A DNA stretch of 64,000 nucleotides from Pseudomonas baltica (lineage in GTDB: Bacteria > Pseudomonadota > Gammaproteobacteria > Pseudomonadales > Pseudomonadaceae): contig NZ_CP134771.1 of NCBI RefSeq assembly GCF_031880315.1, positions 1,984,001 through 2,048,000 on the forward strand, in the 5' to 3' direction. Both the position numbers and the translations under genes were made by a program. The notes under the pieces are model-generated. The model saw only the letters and a list, made by a program, of their open reading frames with translations, was not told the origin of the DNA and ran no database searches. Shown in pieces: positions 28,529 to 37,895 of this stretch (position 1 is its first letter; the number at the start of each line of letters is the position of its first letter).

Positions 28529-29392
28529 TTACTGCTTGCTGGCAGCCACTTGAGCCGCAACTTCTGCAGCGAAGTCGTCGACCGGCTTCTCGATGCCATC
28601 ACCTACCTTGAAGTAGGTGAAGGAAACGATTTCAGCACCGGCTTTCTTGGCCAGTTCGCCGACCTTGACTTCAGGGTTCTTGACGAACGCCTGCTCGACC
28701 AGGGACGCCTCAGCGAGGAACTTGCTGATACGGCCTTTGACCATGTTTTCAACGATGTTATCAGGCTTGCCTTTGATTTTCTCTTCGTTGAGGCTCAGGA
28801 ACACGGCTTTTTCGCGTTCGATGGCTTCAGCCGAAACTTCCGATGGCAGCAGGAATTCAGGGTTGCTGGCCGCTACGTGCATAGCGATGTCCTTGGCCAG
28901 CTCAACGTTGCCGCCTTTAAGGGCAACCACAACGCCGATCTTGTTGCCGTGCAGGTAGGCACCCACAACGTCGCCTTCGATGCGAGTCAGGCGACGGATA
29001 TTGACGTTCTCGCCTACTTTACCGACCAGCACCAGACGATCGGCTTCTTGAGCAGCGATCAGCGGAGCAACGTCAGTCAGTTTGTCAGCGAAAGCTTTCT
29101 CGACGCTGGCAGCGACGAAGCTCTTGAAGTCGTCTTGCAGGGCCAGGAAGTCGGTCTGCGAGTTGACTTCGAGGATAACGGCAGCCTTGCCGTCTTCCTT
29201 GATAGCGATAGCGCCTTCAGCGGCAACGTTGCCAGCTTTCTTGGCAGCCTTGATGGCGCCCGAAGCACGCATGTCGTCGATGGCTTTTTCGATGTCGCCG
29301 CCGGCCTTGGTCAGGGCCTTCTTGCAGTCCATCATGCCTTCGCCGGTGCGCTCGCGCAGTTCTTTGACCAACGCTGCAGTAATCTCTGCCAT
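28529..29392 (-). CDS. tsf: Elongation factor Ts
   Basis: EF-Ts is the nucleotide exchange factor for EF-Tu. The 287-residue product has the N-terminal UBA-like domain (ITAALVKELRERTGEGMMDCK), the EVNSQTDFLA core strand and the C-terminal QAFVKNPEVKV module. The ATG at 29392 is used; an in-frame start 11 codons upstream lies outside the conserved sequence. It forms the classic rpsB-tsf operon. Confidence 0.98.
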   Translation of the reverse strand: MAEITAALVKELRERTGEGMMDCKKALTKAGGDIEKAIDDMRASGAIKAAKKAGNVAAEGAIAIKEDGKAAVILEVNSQTDFLALQDDFKSFVAASVEKAFADKLTDVAPLIAAQEADRLVLVGKVGENVNIRRLTRIEGDVVGAYLHGNKIGVVVALKGGNVELAKDIAMHVAASNPEFLLPSEVSAEAIEREKAVFLSLNEEKIKGKPDNIVENMVKGRISKFLAEASLVEQAFVKNPEVKVGELAKKAGAEIVSFTYFKVGDGIEKPVDDFAAEVAAQVAASKQ

Positions 29393-29531
29393 TTCAAAAT
29401 CCTCTTTGGATAGGTTTTCAACCATTCCACCCGATGAGTCGGGCGCTCAATTCGTCGAACGGTACCAGCGGCGGCGTGACGGTTTTGCAACAGTGTCAGC
29501 GCAATCAACCTGCCAGTACGTTCTGGAGGTG

Positions 29532-29560
29532 GCAAAAAGGGGGCCTAGCCCCCTTTTTGC
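29532..29560 (-). terminator. Perfect palindromic hairpin in the rpsB-tsf intergenic region
   Basis: GCAAAAAGGGGGC and GCCCCCTTTTTGC form a perfect 13-pair stem with a three-base loop, 30 bp after the rpsB stop. Because it ends in a T-run on either strand it has full intrinsic-terminator form. A partial terminator between rpsB and tsf would set the ratio of S2 to EF-Ts. Confidence 0.8.
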
Positions 29561-29589
29561 GTACTGAGTCAACGCTTGGCGTTAACGAC

Positions 29590-30330
29590 TCAGCCTTCTA
29601 CCGCTGCAGCAGGAGCGTCCTGGACGTACTCTTCAGTACCGCCAGCGACGTGGTTGCGGCCACGGACAACAGCGTCAGCCATTGCGCCCATGTACAGCTG
29701 GATGGCGCGAATGGCGTCGTCGTTACCAGGGATGATGTAGTCAACGCCTTCAGGGCTGCTGTTGGTATCGACGATGCCGATGACCGGGATGCCCAGCTTG
29801 TTGGCTTCGGTGATCGCGATGCGCTCGTGATCAACGTCGATTACGAACAGAGCGTCTGGCAGACCGCCCATGTCCTTGATACCACCCAGGGAACGATCGA
29901 GCTTCTCAAGATCGCGAGTGCGCATCAGCGCTTCTTTCTTGGTCAGCTTGGCGAAAGTACCGTCTTCGGCTTGCACTTCAAGGTCACGCAGACGCTTGAT
30001 GGAAGCACGAATGGTTTTGAAGTTGGTCAGCATGCCGCCCAACCAGCGGTGGTCGACGTACGGCGAACCGCAACGTGCTGCTTCTTCAGCAACGATCTTG
30101 CCAGCCGAACGCTTGGTGCCGACGAACAGGATCTTGTTTTTGCCCTGAGCCAGGCGCTCAACGAAAGTCAGAGCTTCGTTGAACATTGGTAGGGTTTTTT
30201 CAAGGTTGATGATGTGGATCTTGTTACGCGCGCCGAAAATGTACTTACCCATTTTCGGATTCCAGTAACGGGTTTGGTGACCGAAGTGCACACCGGCCTT
30301 CAGCATATCGCGCATATTGACTTGGGACAT
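29590..30330 (-). CDS. rpsB: 30S ribosomal protein S2
   Basis: S2 is a small-subunit protein needed for binding S1 and mRNA. The 246-residue product begins [25 protein letters not shown] and has [15 protein letters not shown] near the end, both typical. The ATG at 30330 starts the conserved sequence; the upstream in-frame extension is leader. A leader of about 130 nt precedes it (see promoter), as expected for autogenous control by S2. Confidence 0.98.
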   Translation of the reverse strand: MSQVNMRDMLKAGVHFGHQTRYWNPKMGKYIFGARNKIHIINLEKTLPMFNEALTFVERLAQGKNKILFVGTKRSAGKIVAEEAARCGSPYVDHRWLGGMLTNFKTIRASIKRLRDLEVQAEDGTFAKLTKKEALMRTRDLEKLDRSLGGIKDMGGLPDALFVIDVDHERIAITEANKLGIPVIGIVDTNSSPEGVDYIIPGNDDAIRAIQLYMGAMADAVVRGRNHVAGGTEEYVQDAPAAAVEG

Positions 30331-30470
30331 GATAGTTCCTTGATAAGTCGGGTTAGGCCTCCACGTATCCCAATGACCAACCCGCAGCATCAGCTGAGGC
30401 ACCCAGGTCATCGTGTCGACACGTGTGTGGGTTTGTTCGCGAACAGGGTCAACCCCTGAAAGCGGCGCAC

Positions 30471-30499
30471 TTTATACCATACAATCGGATCCGGATAAA
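30471..30499 (-). promoter_or_regulatory. Candidate sigma-70 promoter for rpsB-tsf
   Basis: Minus strand: TTTATC (30494-30499), a 17-bp spacer, TATAAA (30471-30476). The -10 box is strong. Transcription would start near 30464, giving a leader of roughly 130 nt before the rpsB ATG. Confidence 0.55.
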
Positions 30500-30630
30500 C
30501 CCGAAAAACGATGCCGAGCAGGCTTTTGCACCATTGGCGCAATCGCGCGACAATGAGCGCCTGTTTACCTCCTTATATAGAGGGTGGAACGAGCGGCGTC
30601 GGCCGGTCACGGGAGAATTGCCGTGACCTC

Positions 30631-30639
30631 TGGTAGAAT
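30631..30639 (+). promoter_or_regulatory. Candidate extended -10 element for map
   Basis: TGGTAGAAT matches the TGN-TATAAT extended -10 form, about 52 bp before the map ATG. No good -35 box is visible at the proper distance, which extended -10 promoters tolerate. Confidence 0.45.
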
Positions 30640-30691
30640 CGCCCTCTAGCCCCAAGTTTACAAGCGCCGTCGCGCACCGAGAGAGCCTGTA

Positions 30692-31471
30692 ATGACTGTC
30701 ACGATCAAATCGTTTGAAGACATCGAGAAAATGCGCATCGCCGGCCGTCTGGCTGCCGACGTGCTGGAAATGATCCGCCCACATGTCAAAGCTGGCGTGA
30801 CTACCGAAGCGCTCGATCGCCTCTGCCACGACTATATAGTCAACGAGCAGAAGGCCATCCCCGCGCCGCTCAACTATAAAGGTTTTCCGAAGTCGATCTG
30901 CACCTCGATCAATCACGTGGTGTGCCACGGCATCCCGAATGAAAAGCCGCTCAAGGACGGCGATGTGCTTAACATCGACGTCACTGTGATCAAGGACGGC
31001 TACCACGGCGACACCAGCGCGATGTTCCACGTCGGCACCGTGCCCGTGTGGGCCGAGCGCCTGTCGCAGATCACTCAGGAATGCATGTATAAGGCCATCG
31101 AGCTGGTCAAGCCGGGCTGCCGCCTGGGTGACATCGGCGAAGTGATCCAGAAGCACGCAGAAAAAAATGGTTTTTCGGTGGTGCGCGAATTTTGCGGCCA
31201 CGGCATCGGCAAGGTGTTCCATGAGGAGCCGCAAGTGCTGCACTACGGCCGGGCCGGCACCGGCATGGAGCTACTGGAAGGCATGATCTTCACCATCGAG
31301 CCGATGATCAACCAGGGCAAGGCCGATACCAAGGTGCTGGGCGACGGCTGGACGGCGATCACCAAGGATCGCAAGTTGTCGGCGCAGTGGGAGCACACCA
31401 TTCTGGTGACAGCGACCGGTTACGAAATCCTGACCCTGCGCAGCGATGAAACCATCGCCCGTTCGGCCTGA
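30692..31471 (+). CDS. map: Methionine aminopeptidase, type I
   Basis: Map removes the initiator methionine from nascent proteins. The 259-residue enzyme has all five metal ligands in context: the two Asp in NIDVTVIKDGYHGDTSAMF, the His in CGHGIG, and the Glu in FTIEPM and WEHTILVT. It is divergent from rpsB, a placement conserved in many proteobacteria. Downstream, a REP pair with a poly-C tract separates it from glnD. Confidence 0.98.
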   Translation: MTVTIKSFEDIEKMRIAGRLAADVLEMIRPHVKAGVTTEALDRLCHDYIVNEQKAIPAPLNYKGFPKSICTSINHVVCHGIPNEKPLKDGDVLNIDVTVIKDGYHGDTSAMFHVGTVPVWAERLSQITQECMYKAIELVKPGCRLGDIGEVIQKHAEKNGFSVVREFCGHGIGKVFHEEPQVLHYGRAGTGMELLEGMIFTIEPMINQGKADTKVLGDGWTAITKDRKLSAQWEHTILVTATGYEILTLRSDETIARSA

Positions 31472-31497
31472 TCCCACAGTTCAAGCCTACTGACATC

Positions 31498-31575
31498 CCT
31501 GTGGGAGCGGCCTGCACCAGCGAAGCCTTTGAAAGCTAAAGCTTGGCTGGCAGCGCCCCCCCCCCCCCCACAGGG
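31498..31575. repeat. REP pair between map and glnD, one arm disrupted by poly-C
   Basis: ccctgtgggagcggcctgc (from 31498) faces gcttggctggcagc...cacagg (to about 31575). In the second arm the expected gccgctcccacagg is replaced by a long cytosine run ending in acagg. See the separate poly-C entry. Confidence 0.8.
31556..31569. repeat. Homopolymer of 14 cytosines, 43 bp upstream of glnD
   Basis: Fourteen consecutive C residues lie within the REP arm before glnD. Runs this long are prone to slippage during replication and also to sequencing error, so the exact length is uncertain. Confidence 0.9.
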
Positions 31576-31612
31576 GCCCGTGGTGCCATTGATATTCGAG
31601 GAATGCCATTCG

Positions 31613-34306
31613 ATGCCCCAGGTGGATCCGGAGTTGTTCGATCGCGGTCAGTTCCAGGCCGAACTCGCGCTCAAGTCGAGCCCGATCGCAGCGTTCAAGA
31701 AAGCCATCCGCCAGGCCCGCGACGTGCTCGACGCGCGCTTTCGCAGCGGTCGCGACATTCGTCGCCTGATCGAAGACCGCGCCTGGTTCGTCGATAACAT
31801 CCTGCAACAAGCCTGGCAGCAGTTCGACTGGAGCGAAGAGGCCGACATCGCCCTGCTCGCCGTCGGCGGCTATGGCCGTGGTGAACTGCACCCCTATTCC
31901 GACATCGACCTGCTGATCCTGCTCGACAGCGAAGATCAGGAAGTCTTCCGCGATTCCATCGAGCGCTTCCTCACCCTGCTCTGGGACATCGGCCTGGAAG
32001 TCGGCCAGAGCGTGCGCTCGGTCAACGAATGCGCCCAAGAGGCACTGGCCGACCTCACCGTCATCACCAACCTGATGGAAAGCCGCACCATCGATGGCCC
32101 CGAAAGCCTGCGCAAGCGCATGATCGAGGTCACCAGCACCGCCCACATGTGGCCCAGCAAGGACTTCTTCCTGGCCAAGCGTGCCGAGCAGAAGACCCGC
32201 CACCACAAGTACTTCGACACCGAATACAACCTGGAGCCGAACGTCAAAGGCTCTCCAGGCGGCCTGCGCGATATCCAGACTATCCTCTGGATGGCCCGTC
32301 GTCAGTACGGCACGCTCAACCTGCACGCACTGGCCGGTGAAGGCTTTCTCGTCGAAAGCGAGAACAACCTGCTGGCCGCCTCTCAGGAGTTTCTCTGGAA
32401 GGTTCGCTACGCCCTGCACATGCTTGCCGGTCGCTCCGAAGATCGCTTGCTGTTCGACTATCAGCGCCACATCGCCGAGCTGCTGGGCTTCAAGGACACC
32501 GACGCGAAGAAGGCCATCGAGCGCTTCATGCAGCAGTATTACCGGGTAGTGATGAGCATCGCCGAGCTCAGCGACCTGATCATCCAGCATTTCGAGGAAG
32601 TGATCCTCGCGGAAGACGATTGCTGCGCCGTACAGCCGATCAACTCGCGCTTTCAGCTGCACGACGGCTATATCGAGGCGACCCACGCCAACGTGTTCAA
32701 GCGCACCCCGTTCGCCATGCTCGAAATTTTCGTGCTGATGGCGCAGACCCCTGAGATCAAGGGCGTACGGGCCGACACTATTCGCCTGATTCGCGAACAT
32801 CGCCACCTGATCGATGACAGTTTCCGCCACGATATCCGCAACACCAGCCTGTTCATCGAGCTGTTCAAGTGCGAGATCGGCATCCACCGCAACCTGCGTC
32901 GCATGAACCGTTACGGCATTCTGGGCCGCTACCTGCCGGAGTTCGGCCATATCATCGGCCAGATGCAGCACGACCTGTTTCATATCTATACGGTCGACGC
33001 TCACACCCTCAATCTCATCAAGCATCTGCGCAAACTGCAGTACACCCAGGTGTCCGAGAAATTCCCGTTAGCCAGCAAGATCATGTGCAAACTGCCCAAG
33101 CCCGAGCTGATCTACCTGGCCGGGCTGTATCACGACATCGGCAAGGGGCGTAACGGTGATCACTCCGAACTCGGTGCGGTGGATGCCGAGGCGTTCTGCC
33201 AGCGCCATCAACTACCGGCGTGGGACAGCCGCCTGATCGTCTGGCTGGTGCAGAACCACCTGGTGATGTCGACCACCGCGCAGCGCAAGGATCTCTCCGA
33301 CCCGCAGGTGATCCACGACTTTGCCAACCTGGTGGGCGACGATGTCCACCTCGACTATCTGTATGTGCTCACCGTGGCCGACATCAACGCCACCAACCCG
33401 AGCCTGTGGAACTCGTGGCGGGCCAGCCTGCTGCGTCAGCTCTATACCGAGACCAAGCGCGCCCTGCGCCGCGGCCTGGAGAACCCGCTGGACCGCGAAG
33501 AACAGATTCGCCAGACGCAAAGCGCAGCCCTGGATATCCTCGTGCGCGCCGGCACCGATCCCGACGAAGTGGAGCAGCTCTGGTCGCAGTTGGGCGATGA
33601 CTACTTCTTGCGTCACACCGCTGGCGACGTGGCCTGGCACAGCGACGCGATCCTGCAGCAACCGGCCCACGCCGAGCCGCTGGTGCTGATCAAGGAAACT
33701 ACCCAGCGCGAGTTCGAGGGCGGCACGCAGATCTTCATCTACGCGCCCGATCAGCATGACTTCTTCGCCGTGACCGTGGCCGCCATGGACCAGCTCAACC
33801 TCAACATCCATGACGCGCGCATCATCACCTCGAGCAGCCAGTTCACCCTCGACACCTACATAGTGCTCGATACCGATGGCGGCTCGATCGGCGACAATCC
33901 TGCCCGTATACAACAGATTCGCGATGGTCTGACTGAAGCCCTGCGCAACCCGGACGACTACCCGAACATCATCCAGCGCCGAGTGCCGCGCCAGCTCAAG
34001 CACTTCGCCTTCGAGCCGCAAGTGACCATCAGCAATGACGCCGGGCGCCCGGTGACAGTGCTGGAACTCAGCGCACCGGATCGCCCTGGCTTGCTGGCGC
34101 GCATCGGCAAGATCTTCCTGGAGTTCGACCTGTCGCTGCAAAACGCCAAGATTGCCACCTTGGGCGAGCGCGTCGAAGACGTGTTCTTTATTACCGACGC
34201 GAGCAACCAGCCGCTATCCGACCCGCAGCTGTGCAGCCGCCTGCAGGAGTCGATCGTCGACCATCTGAAGGTCAACGGTATCGACCCCACGCGAATGAGC
34301 ATTTAA
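31613..34306 (+). CDS. glnD: [Protein-PII] uridylyltransferase / uridylyl-removing enzyme
   Basis: GlnD senses glutamine and adds or removes UMP on PII proteins, setting the NtrBC cascade and glutamine synthetase activity. The 897-residue protein has the nucleotidyltransferase motif [17 protein letters not shown] (about residues 85-101), an HD hydrolase domain ([17 protein letters not shown]507-D508), and two C-terminal ACT domains (about 710-790 and 820-897, the second with [15 protein letters not shown]). The ATG at 31613 begins the family sequence; the frame upstream translates the poly-C tract. It is followed by dapC after 13 bp. It is functionally relevant to the nitrogen-controlled guanidine operon in this window. 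Confidence 0.98.
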   Translation: MPQVDPELFDRGQFQAELALKSSPIAAFKKAIRQARDVLDARFRSGRDIRRLIEDRAWFVDNILQQAWQQFDWSEEADIALLAVGGYGRGELHPYSDIDLLILLDSEDQEVFRDSIERFLTLLWDIGLEVGQSVRSVNECAQEALADLTVITNLMESRTIDGPESLRKRMIEVTSTAHMWPSKDFFLAKRAEQKTRHHKYFDTEYNLEPNVKGSPGGLRDIQTILWMARRQYGTLNLHALAGEGFLVESENNLLAASQEFLWKVRYALHMLAGRSEDRLLFDYQRHIAELLGFKDTDAKKAIERFMQQYYRVVMSIAELSDLIIQHFEEVILAEDDCCAVQPINSRFQLHDGYIEATHANVFKRTPFAMLEIFVLMAQTPEIKGVRADTIRLIREHRHLIDDSFRHDIRNTSLFIELFKCEIGIHRNLRRMNRYGILGRYLPEFGHIIGQMQHDLFHIYTVDAHTLNLIKHLRKLQYTQVSEKFPLASKIMCKLPKPELIYLAGLYHDIGKGRNGDHSELGAVDAEAFCQRHQLPAWDSRLIVWLVQNHLVMSTTAQRKDLSDPQVIHDFANLVGDDVHLDYLYVLTVADINATNPSLWNSWRASLLRQLYTETKRALRRGLENPLDREEQIRQTQSAALDILVRAGTDPDEVEQLWSQLGDDYFLRHTAGDVAWHSDAILQQPAHAEPLVLIKETTQREFEGGTQIFIYAPDQHDFFAVTVAAMDQLNLNIHDARIITSSSQFTLDTYIVLDTDGGSIGDNPARIQQIRDGLTEALRNPDDYPNIIQRRVPRQLKHFAFEPQVTISNDAGRPVTVLELSAPDRPGLLARIGKIFLEFDLSLQNAKIATLGERVEDVFFITDASNQPLSDPQLCSRLQESIVDHLKVNGIDPTRMSI

Positions 34307-34319
34307 CGAGACCCGATCG

Positions 34320-35516
34320 ATGAACAACGCCCTCAACCAGCTGCAGCCCTACCCGTTCGAAAAACTGCGAGCCCTGCTCGGTGGCGTGCAACCGGCTGCC
34401 GACAAGCGCCCGATCGCTTTGTCGATCGGCGAACCCAAGCACGCGTCGCCAGCCTTTGTGGCCCAGGCGCTGACAGACAACCTGGACAAGATGTCGGTGT
34501 ACCCGACCACTCTGGGCGTCCCGGCTCTGCGCGAGGCAATCGGCCACTGGTGCGAGCGACGCTTCGGCGTGCCGCCGGGCTGGATCGATCCGGCCCGCCA
34601 CGTGCTGCCGGTCAACGGGACCCGCGAAGCGTTGTTCGCGTTCACCCAGACCGTGGTACAGCGCAGCGACGACGGTCTGGTGATCAGCCCCAACCCGTTC
34701 TATCAGATCTATGAAGGCGCGGCGCTGCTGGCTGGTGCCAAGCCGCACTACCTGCCCTGCCTGGACGACAACGGTTTCAACCCGGACTTCGACGCCGTGT
34801 CGGCCGAGACCTGGCAGCGCTGCCAGATCCTGTTCCTGTGCTCGCCCGGCAACCCGACGGGCGCATTGATCCCGCTGCAAACCTTGAAAAAACTGATCGC
34901 TCTGGCCGACCAGTACGACTTCGTGATCGCGGCCGACGAGTGCTACAGCGAGCTGTACTTCGACGAGCAATCGCCCCCCCCGGGCCTGCTGACCGCCTGC
35001 GCGGAGCTGGGCCGCAGCGATTTCAAGCGTTGCGTGGTGTTTCATAGCCTGTCCAAGCGCTCCAACCTGCCAGGGCTGCGCTCGGGTTTCGTGGCCGGTG
35101 ATGCCGAGATCCTCAAGGCCTTCCTGCTGTACCGCACCTACCACGGTTGCGCGATGCCGGTGCAAACCCAGCTGGCCAGCGTCGCTGCCTGGAACGACGA
35201 AGCCCACGTGCGAGCCAACCGCGACCTGTATCGCGAGAAGTTCGATGCGGTGCTCGACATCCTCGCCCCGGTCATGGATGTGCAACGCCCGGACGGCAGC
35301 TTCTACCTGTGGCCGAAAGTCGAGGGGGATGACGCCGAGTTCACCCGCGCGCTGTTCGAAGAGCAGCATGTGACCGTAGTGCCGGGCTCGTATCTGAGCC
35401 GCGACGTCGATGGCCTCAACCCCGGCGCCGGTCGCGTGCGCCTGGCGTTGGTCGCACCGCTGGCCGAATGCGTCGAGGCGGCGCAGCGGATCCGCGCGTT
35501 CATCCAGAGCCGCTGA
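34320..35516 (+). CDS. dapC: N-succinyldiaminopimelate aminotransferase
   Basis: DapC transaminates N-succinyl-2-amino-6-ketopimelate with glutamate in the succinylase route to DAP and lysine. The 398-residue class I/II PLP enzyme has YPTTLGVPALREAIG, LPVNGTREALF, SPGNPTGALIPL, ADECYSELYFDE and the PLP lysine in HSLSKRSNLPGLRSG. Its neighbours dapD (2.4 kb downstream) and dapE supply the next pathway enzymes. It lies 13 bp after glnD, an association common in pseudomonads. Confidence 0.95.
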   Translation: MNNALNQLQPYPFEKLRALLGGVQPAADKRPIALSIGEPKHASPAFVAQALTDNLDKMSVYPTTLGVPALREAIGHWCERRFGVPPGWIDPARHVLPVNGTREALFAFTQTVVQRSDDGLVISPNPFYQIYEGAALLAGAKPHYLPCLDDNGFNPDFDAVSAETWQRCQILFLCSPGNPTGALIPLQTLKKLIALADQYDFVIAADECYSELYFDEQSPPPGLLTACAELGRSDFKRCVVFHSLSKRSNLPGLRSGFVAGDAEILKAFLLYRTYHGCAMPVQTQLASVAAWNDEAHVRANRDLYREKFDAVLDILAPVMDVQRPDGSFYLWPKVEGDDAEFTRALFEEQHVTVVPGSYLSRDVDGLNPGAGRVRLALVAPLAECVEAAQRIRAFIQSR

Positions 35517-35528
35517 TCGCTGCCACTA

Positions 35529-35559
35529 CTGTGGGACCGGTGCCTGCCCGATCCCACAG
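35529..35559. terminator. REP-derived hairpin between convergent dapC and antiporter genes
   Basis: CTGTGGGA and TCCCACAG form a perfect eight-pair stem around a 15-base loop in the 57-bp space between two convergent stop codons. It resembles the outer arms of a REP pair with the middle deleted and probably ends transcription from both sides, though there is no T-run. Confidence 0.55.
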
Positions 35560-35573
35560 CGCTCGCGGTGCAA

Positions 35574-37211
35574 CTACTTGCCCACCCCCAGGTTGGCCTC
35601 GTTGATATCCAGCTCGGCCAGCAACTGACGCACCACATCATCACCAATCTGCCGTTGCCGGCGCAGGTCATACAGCTTGCGCCGCTGGGCTCGCAACGCT
35701 GCCAGACGCAAGCGCCGCTCCAACTGGTGCATTTGCAGCGCCTGCGCCTGCGCTTCTTCGGAATCGTTGATGATGTCCAGCTGATGGCGATATTCGGCCA
35801 TCAACTGCGCCTTCATCTCCGTGGCCAGCGCCGCCTGCGCCGCATCACCGCCGCTATCGCCCAGCTCCTCGGCCTCCAGCGCCTTGATCGCTTCCTGGGC
35901 CGTCTGCCGACGGGTTTCGCGAACCTCGGCATGCAGCTTCTCATCCGAGCCCTTGTCCATCCCCCGCAGCAAGAGGGGCAACACGATGCAGGCGATGATC
36001 AGCGACAGCAGAATCACCCCCGCAGCGATGAACAGCAGCAAGTCGCGCTCGGGAAACGCGTTGTCACCCAGCAACAACGGCACCGACAAGGTACCCGCCA
36101 AGGTCACCGCACCACGCACCCCGCCAACGGTCAACAGCCAGCAGGAGCGCGCCGTCGGTACCGCAGTGATCTGCTTGGAGCCCCGCCAGCGGCGCAGCAG
36201 TACGGTCAGGCGCCACACACCTTGCACCCACACGAACCGCAGCAGCACCAGCACGATGAAAATCGCCATTACCTCCAGGGAACGCGAACTCATGCTCGAC
36301 CACACATCGGTTTCGTGACTGGCAACCGCCTTGACGATATCCGGCAACTGCAGGCCGAGGATAAGGAAAATCAGGCCGTTGAACGAGAACTCCAGCAGCG
36401 ACCAGACACTGCGATTAAGCAGACGCGTGGCCGTCTGCCGCGGCAGCAAGTCCAGCCAGCTTTGCATCATCCCGGCCGCCACCGCCGAGAGAATCCCCGA
36501 AGCGCCCAGGCGCTCGGCCAGCACATAGGAAGCGAACGGCAGCACCAGCATGAACACCACGTGGGTGGCTGGATCGTCCCAGCCGCGACTGATCATCCAC
36601 ACCCGCAAGCGCCCCACCAGCCAGCTCAACGCGACCCCCAGTGCCAGGCCGCCGACCGCGACCAGCACGAACGTCAGGCTGGCGTCGGCGAGGGAAAAGT
36701 AACCGGTCATGGCCGCCGCCAGGGCGAATTTGAAGGTCACCAGGCCCGACGCGTCGTTCATCAACGCTTCGCCCTGCAGGACATGCATCAACGGCGTCGG
36801 CAAACGATCCTGGGCAATGGCCGATACCGCCACGGCATCGGTCGGCGAAAGCACCGCGGCCAGCGCGAAAGCCACGGGCAGGGAGATCGACGGGATCAGC
36901 CAATGAATGAAGTAACCGGCGCCGATCACGGTGAACAGCACCAGGCCCACGGCCAGCGTCAGGATCGAACCGCGCAGGCGCCACAGCTCACGCTTGGGCA
37001 TCCGCCAGCCATCGGAAAACAGCAACGGCGGCAGGAACAGAAACAGAAACAACTCCGGCTCCAACGCCACATGCAAGCCCAGTGTCGGCAACGCCAGCAG
37101 CGCCCCGGCGGCAATCTGCAGAATCGGCAAGGGCAGCGGCACCAGTCTCGCGACCAGCTTGGAGAGGCTCACGAGCATGAGCAGAATGAGGACGGTATAG
37201 GCAGTTTGCAT
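35574..37211 (-). CDS. CPA1-family Na+/H+ antiporter
   Basis: A 545-residue monovalent cation/proton antiporter of the NhaP/YjcE type. About twelve membrane segments fill residues 1-410; the ion-site region LSPTDAVAVSAI (about residue 122) followed by GEALMNDASGLVTFKFAL is diagnostic of CPA1 exchangers. A hydrophilic C-terminal region of about 125 residues (GMDKGSDEKLHAEVRETRR onward) is rich in Lys/Arg/Glu and probably forms a cytoplasmic regulatory helix bundle. It is convergent with dapC and divergent from the ArsC-like gene. The ion preference cannot be read from sequence. Confidence 0.9.
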   Translation of the reverse strand: MQTAYTVLILLMLVSLSKLVARLVPLPLPILQIAAGALLALPTLGLHVALEPELFLFLFLPPLLFSDGWRMPKRELWRLRGSILTLAVGLVLFTVIGAGYFIHWLIPSISLPVAFALAAVLSPTDAVAVSAIAQDRLPTPLMHVLQGEALMNDASGLVTFKFALAAAMTGYFSLADASLTFVLVAVGGLALGVALSWLVGRLRVWMISRGWDDPATHVVFMLVLPFASYVLAERLGASGILSAVAAGMMQSWLDLLPRQTATRLLNRSVWSLLEFSFNGLIFLILGLQLPDIVKAVASHETDVWSSMSSRSLEVMAIFIVLVLLRFVWVQGVWRLTVLLRRWRGSKQITAVPTARSCWLLTVGGVRGAVTLAGTLSVPLLLGDNAFPERDLLLFIAAGVILLSLIIACIVLPLLLRGMDKGSDEKLHAEVRETRRQTAQEAIKALEAEELGDSGGDAAQAALATEMKAQLMAEYRHQLDIINDSEEAQAQALQMHQLERRLRLAALRAQRRKLYDLRRQRQIGDDVVRQLLAELDINEANLGVGK

Positions 37212-37468
37212 GGGTGCGACGCGGTTCCTGTGCGGGCGGATTGACCAGGACGCCTCCAGGAAGAGAAGCGTCCGCTTGGCGGTTATGGTAACGGTTTACG
37301 ACCGCGCTACGCTGCTGCACCAAGGTCGCACCATCAGATGAAGCTAACTTTCATCCAGCCCCAACGCCCGCCTGGCATAACCCTGTCACCTTTCCCCCAG
37401 ACGCAGTCATGGCATCGAAACACGTGATGCCGCATAATTCGTCGATCAATCTTGCGGAGAACAGGGGA

Positions 37469-37492
37469 CGGGCGGCCAGTGCCACCCGCCCG
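37469..37492 (+). promoter_or_regulatory. Hairpin just before the ArsC-like gene start
   Basis: CGGGCGG and CCGCCCG form a perfect seven-pair stem with a ten-base loop, ending ten bases before the ATG at 37503. A plausible -10 box, CATAAT, lies at 37433-37438. The remaining 291-bp gap back to the antiporter start holds no recognisable gene. A regulatory role for the hairpin is inferred only. Confidence 0.35.
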
Positions 37493-37502
37493 GCGATAAT
37501 CC

Positions 37503-37850
37503 ATGGCTTACACTCTCTATGGCATCAAAGCCTGCGACACCATGAAAAAGGCCCGTACCTGGCTTGACGAAAAACCGGTCGAGTATGTCTTCCATGACTA
37601 CAAGACCCAGGGCATCGACCGCGAGCACCTGGCGCAGTGGTGCAACGAGCACGGCTGGCAGGTGGTGCTCAATCGCGCGGGCACCACGTTTCGCAAGCTC
37701 GAGGACGCTCAGAAGGCCGACCTCGACCAGGCCAAGGCCATCGAACTGATGCTCGCCCAGCCCTCGATGATCAAGCGCCCCGTGCTCGATCTGGGCCACA
37801 AGACCCTGATTGGCTTCAAACCCGACATTTATGCGGCGGCCGTCCAGTAA
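37503..37850 (+). CDS. ArsC/Spx-family reductase-like protein (YffB type)
   Basis: A 115-residue thioredoxin-fold protein of the ArsC family: MAYTLYGIKACDTMKKARTW places the single family cysteine at residue 11, and LIKRPVL-like IKRPVLDLGHKTLIGF near the C terminus is the conserved cis-proline region. YffB-type proteins are small cytoplasmic reductases of uncertain substrate; true arsenate reduction is unlikely without an ars operon. It sits 45 bp upstream of dapD, a placement conserved in gammaproteobacteria (yffB-dapE in Escherichia coli). Confidence 0.85.
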   Translation: MAYTLYGIKACDTMKKARTWLDEKPVEYVFHDYKTQGIDREHLAQWCNEHGWQVVLNRAGTTFRKLEDAQKADLDQAKAIELMLAQPSMIKRPVLDLGHKTLIGFKPDIYAAAVQ

Positions 37851-37895
37851 GTACTGGCACCCATGGCCCCCTTTAACTTGCAACGAGGTAATTGC

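Larger units (their letters stand above)
30331..30691. other. Divergent rpsB / map regulatory region, no gene
   Basis: These 361 bp between the divergent rpsB and map starts hold no credible coding frame. They contain the candidate rpsB promoter about 140 bp from its start codon, leaving a leader that is long enough for the S2-binding structure known for rpsB messages, and an extended -10 element for map. A local dyad ttcgcgaa lies at 30435-30442. Confidence 0.6.

Noticed and set aside
37503..37850. Arsenate reductase
   Set aside because: Only the general ArsC fold and one cysteine are present and no arsenic genes are nearby; the dapD neighbourhood indicates the YffB subgroup.
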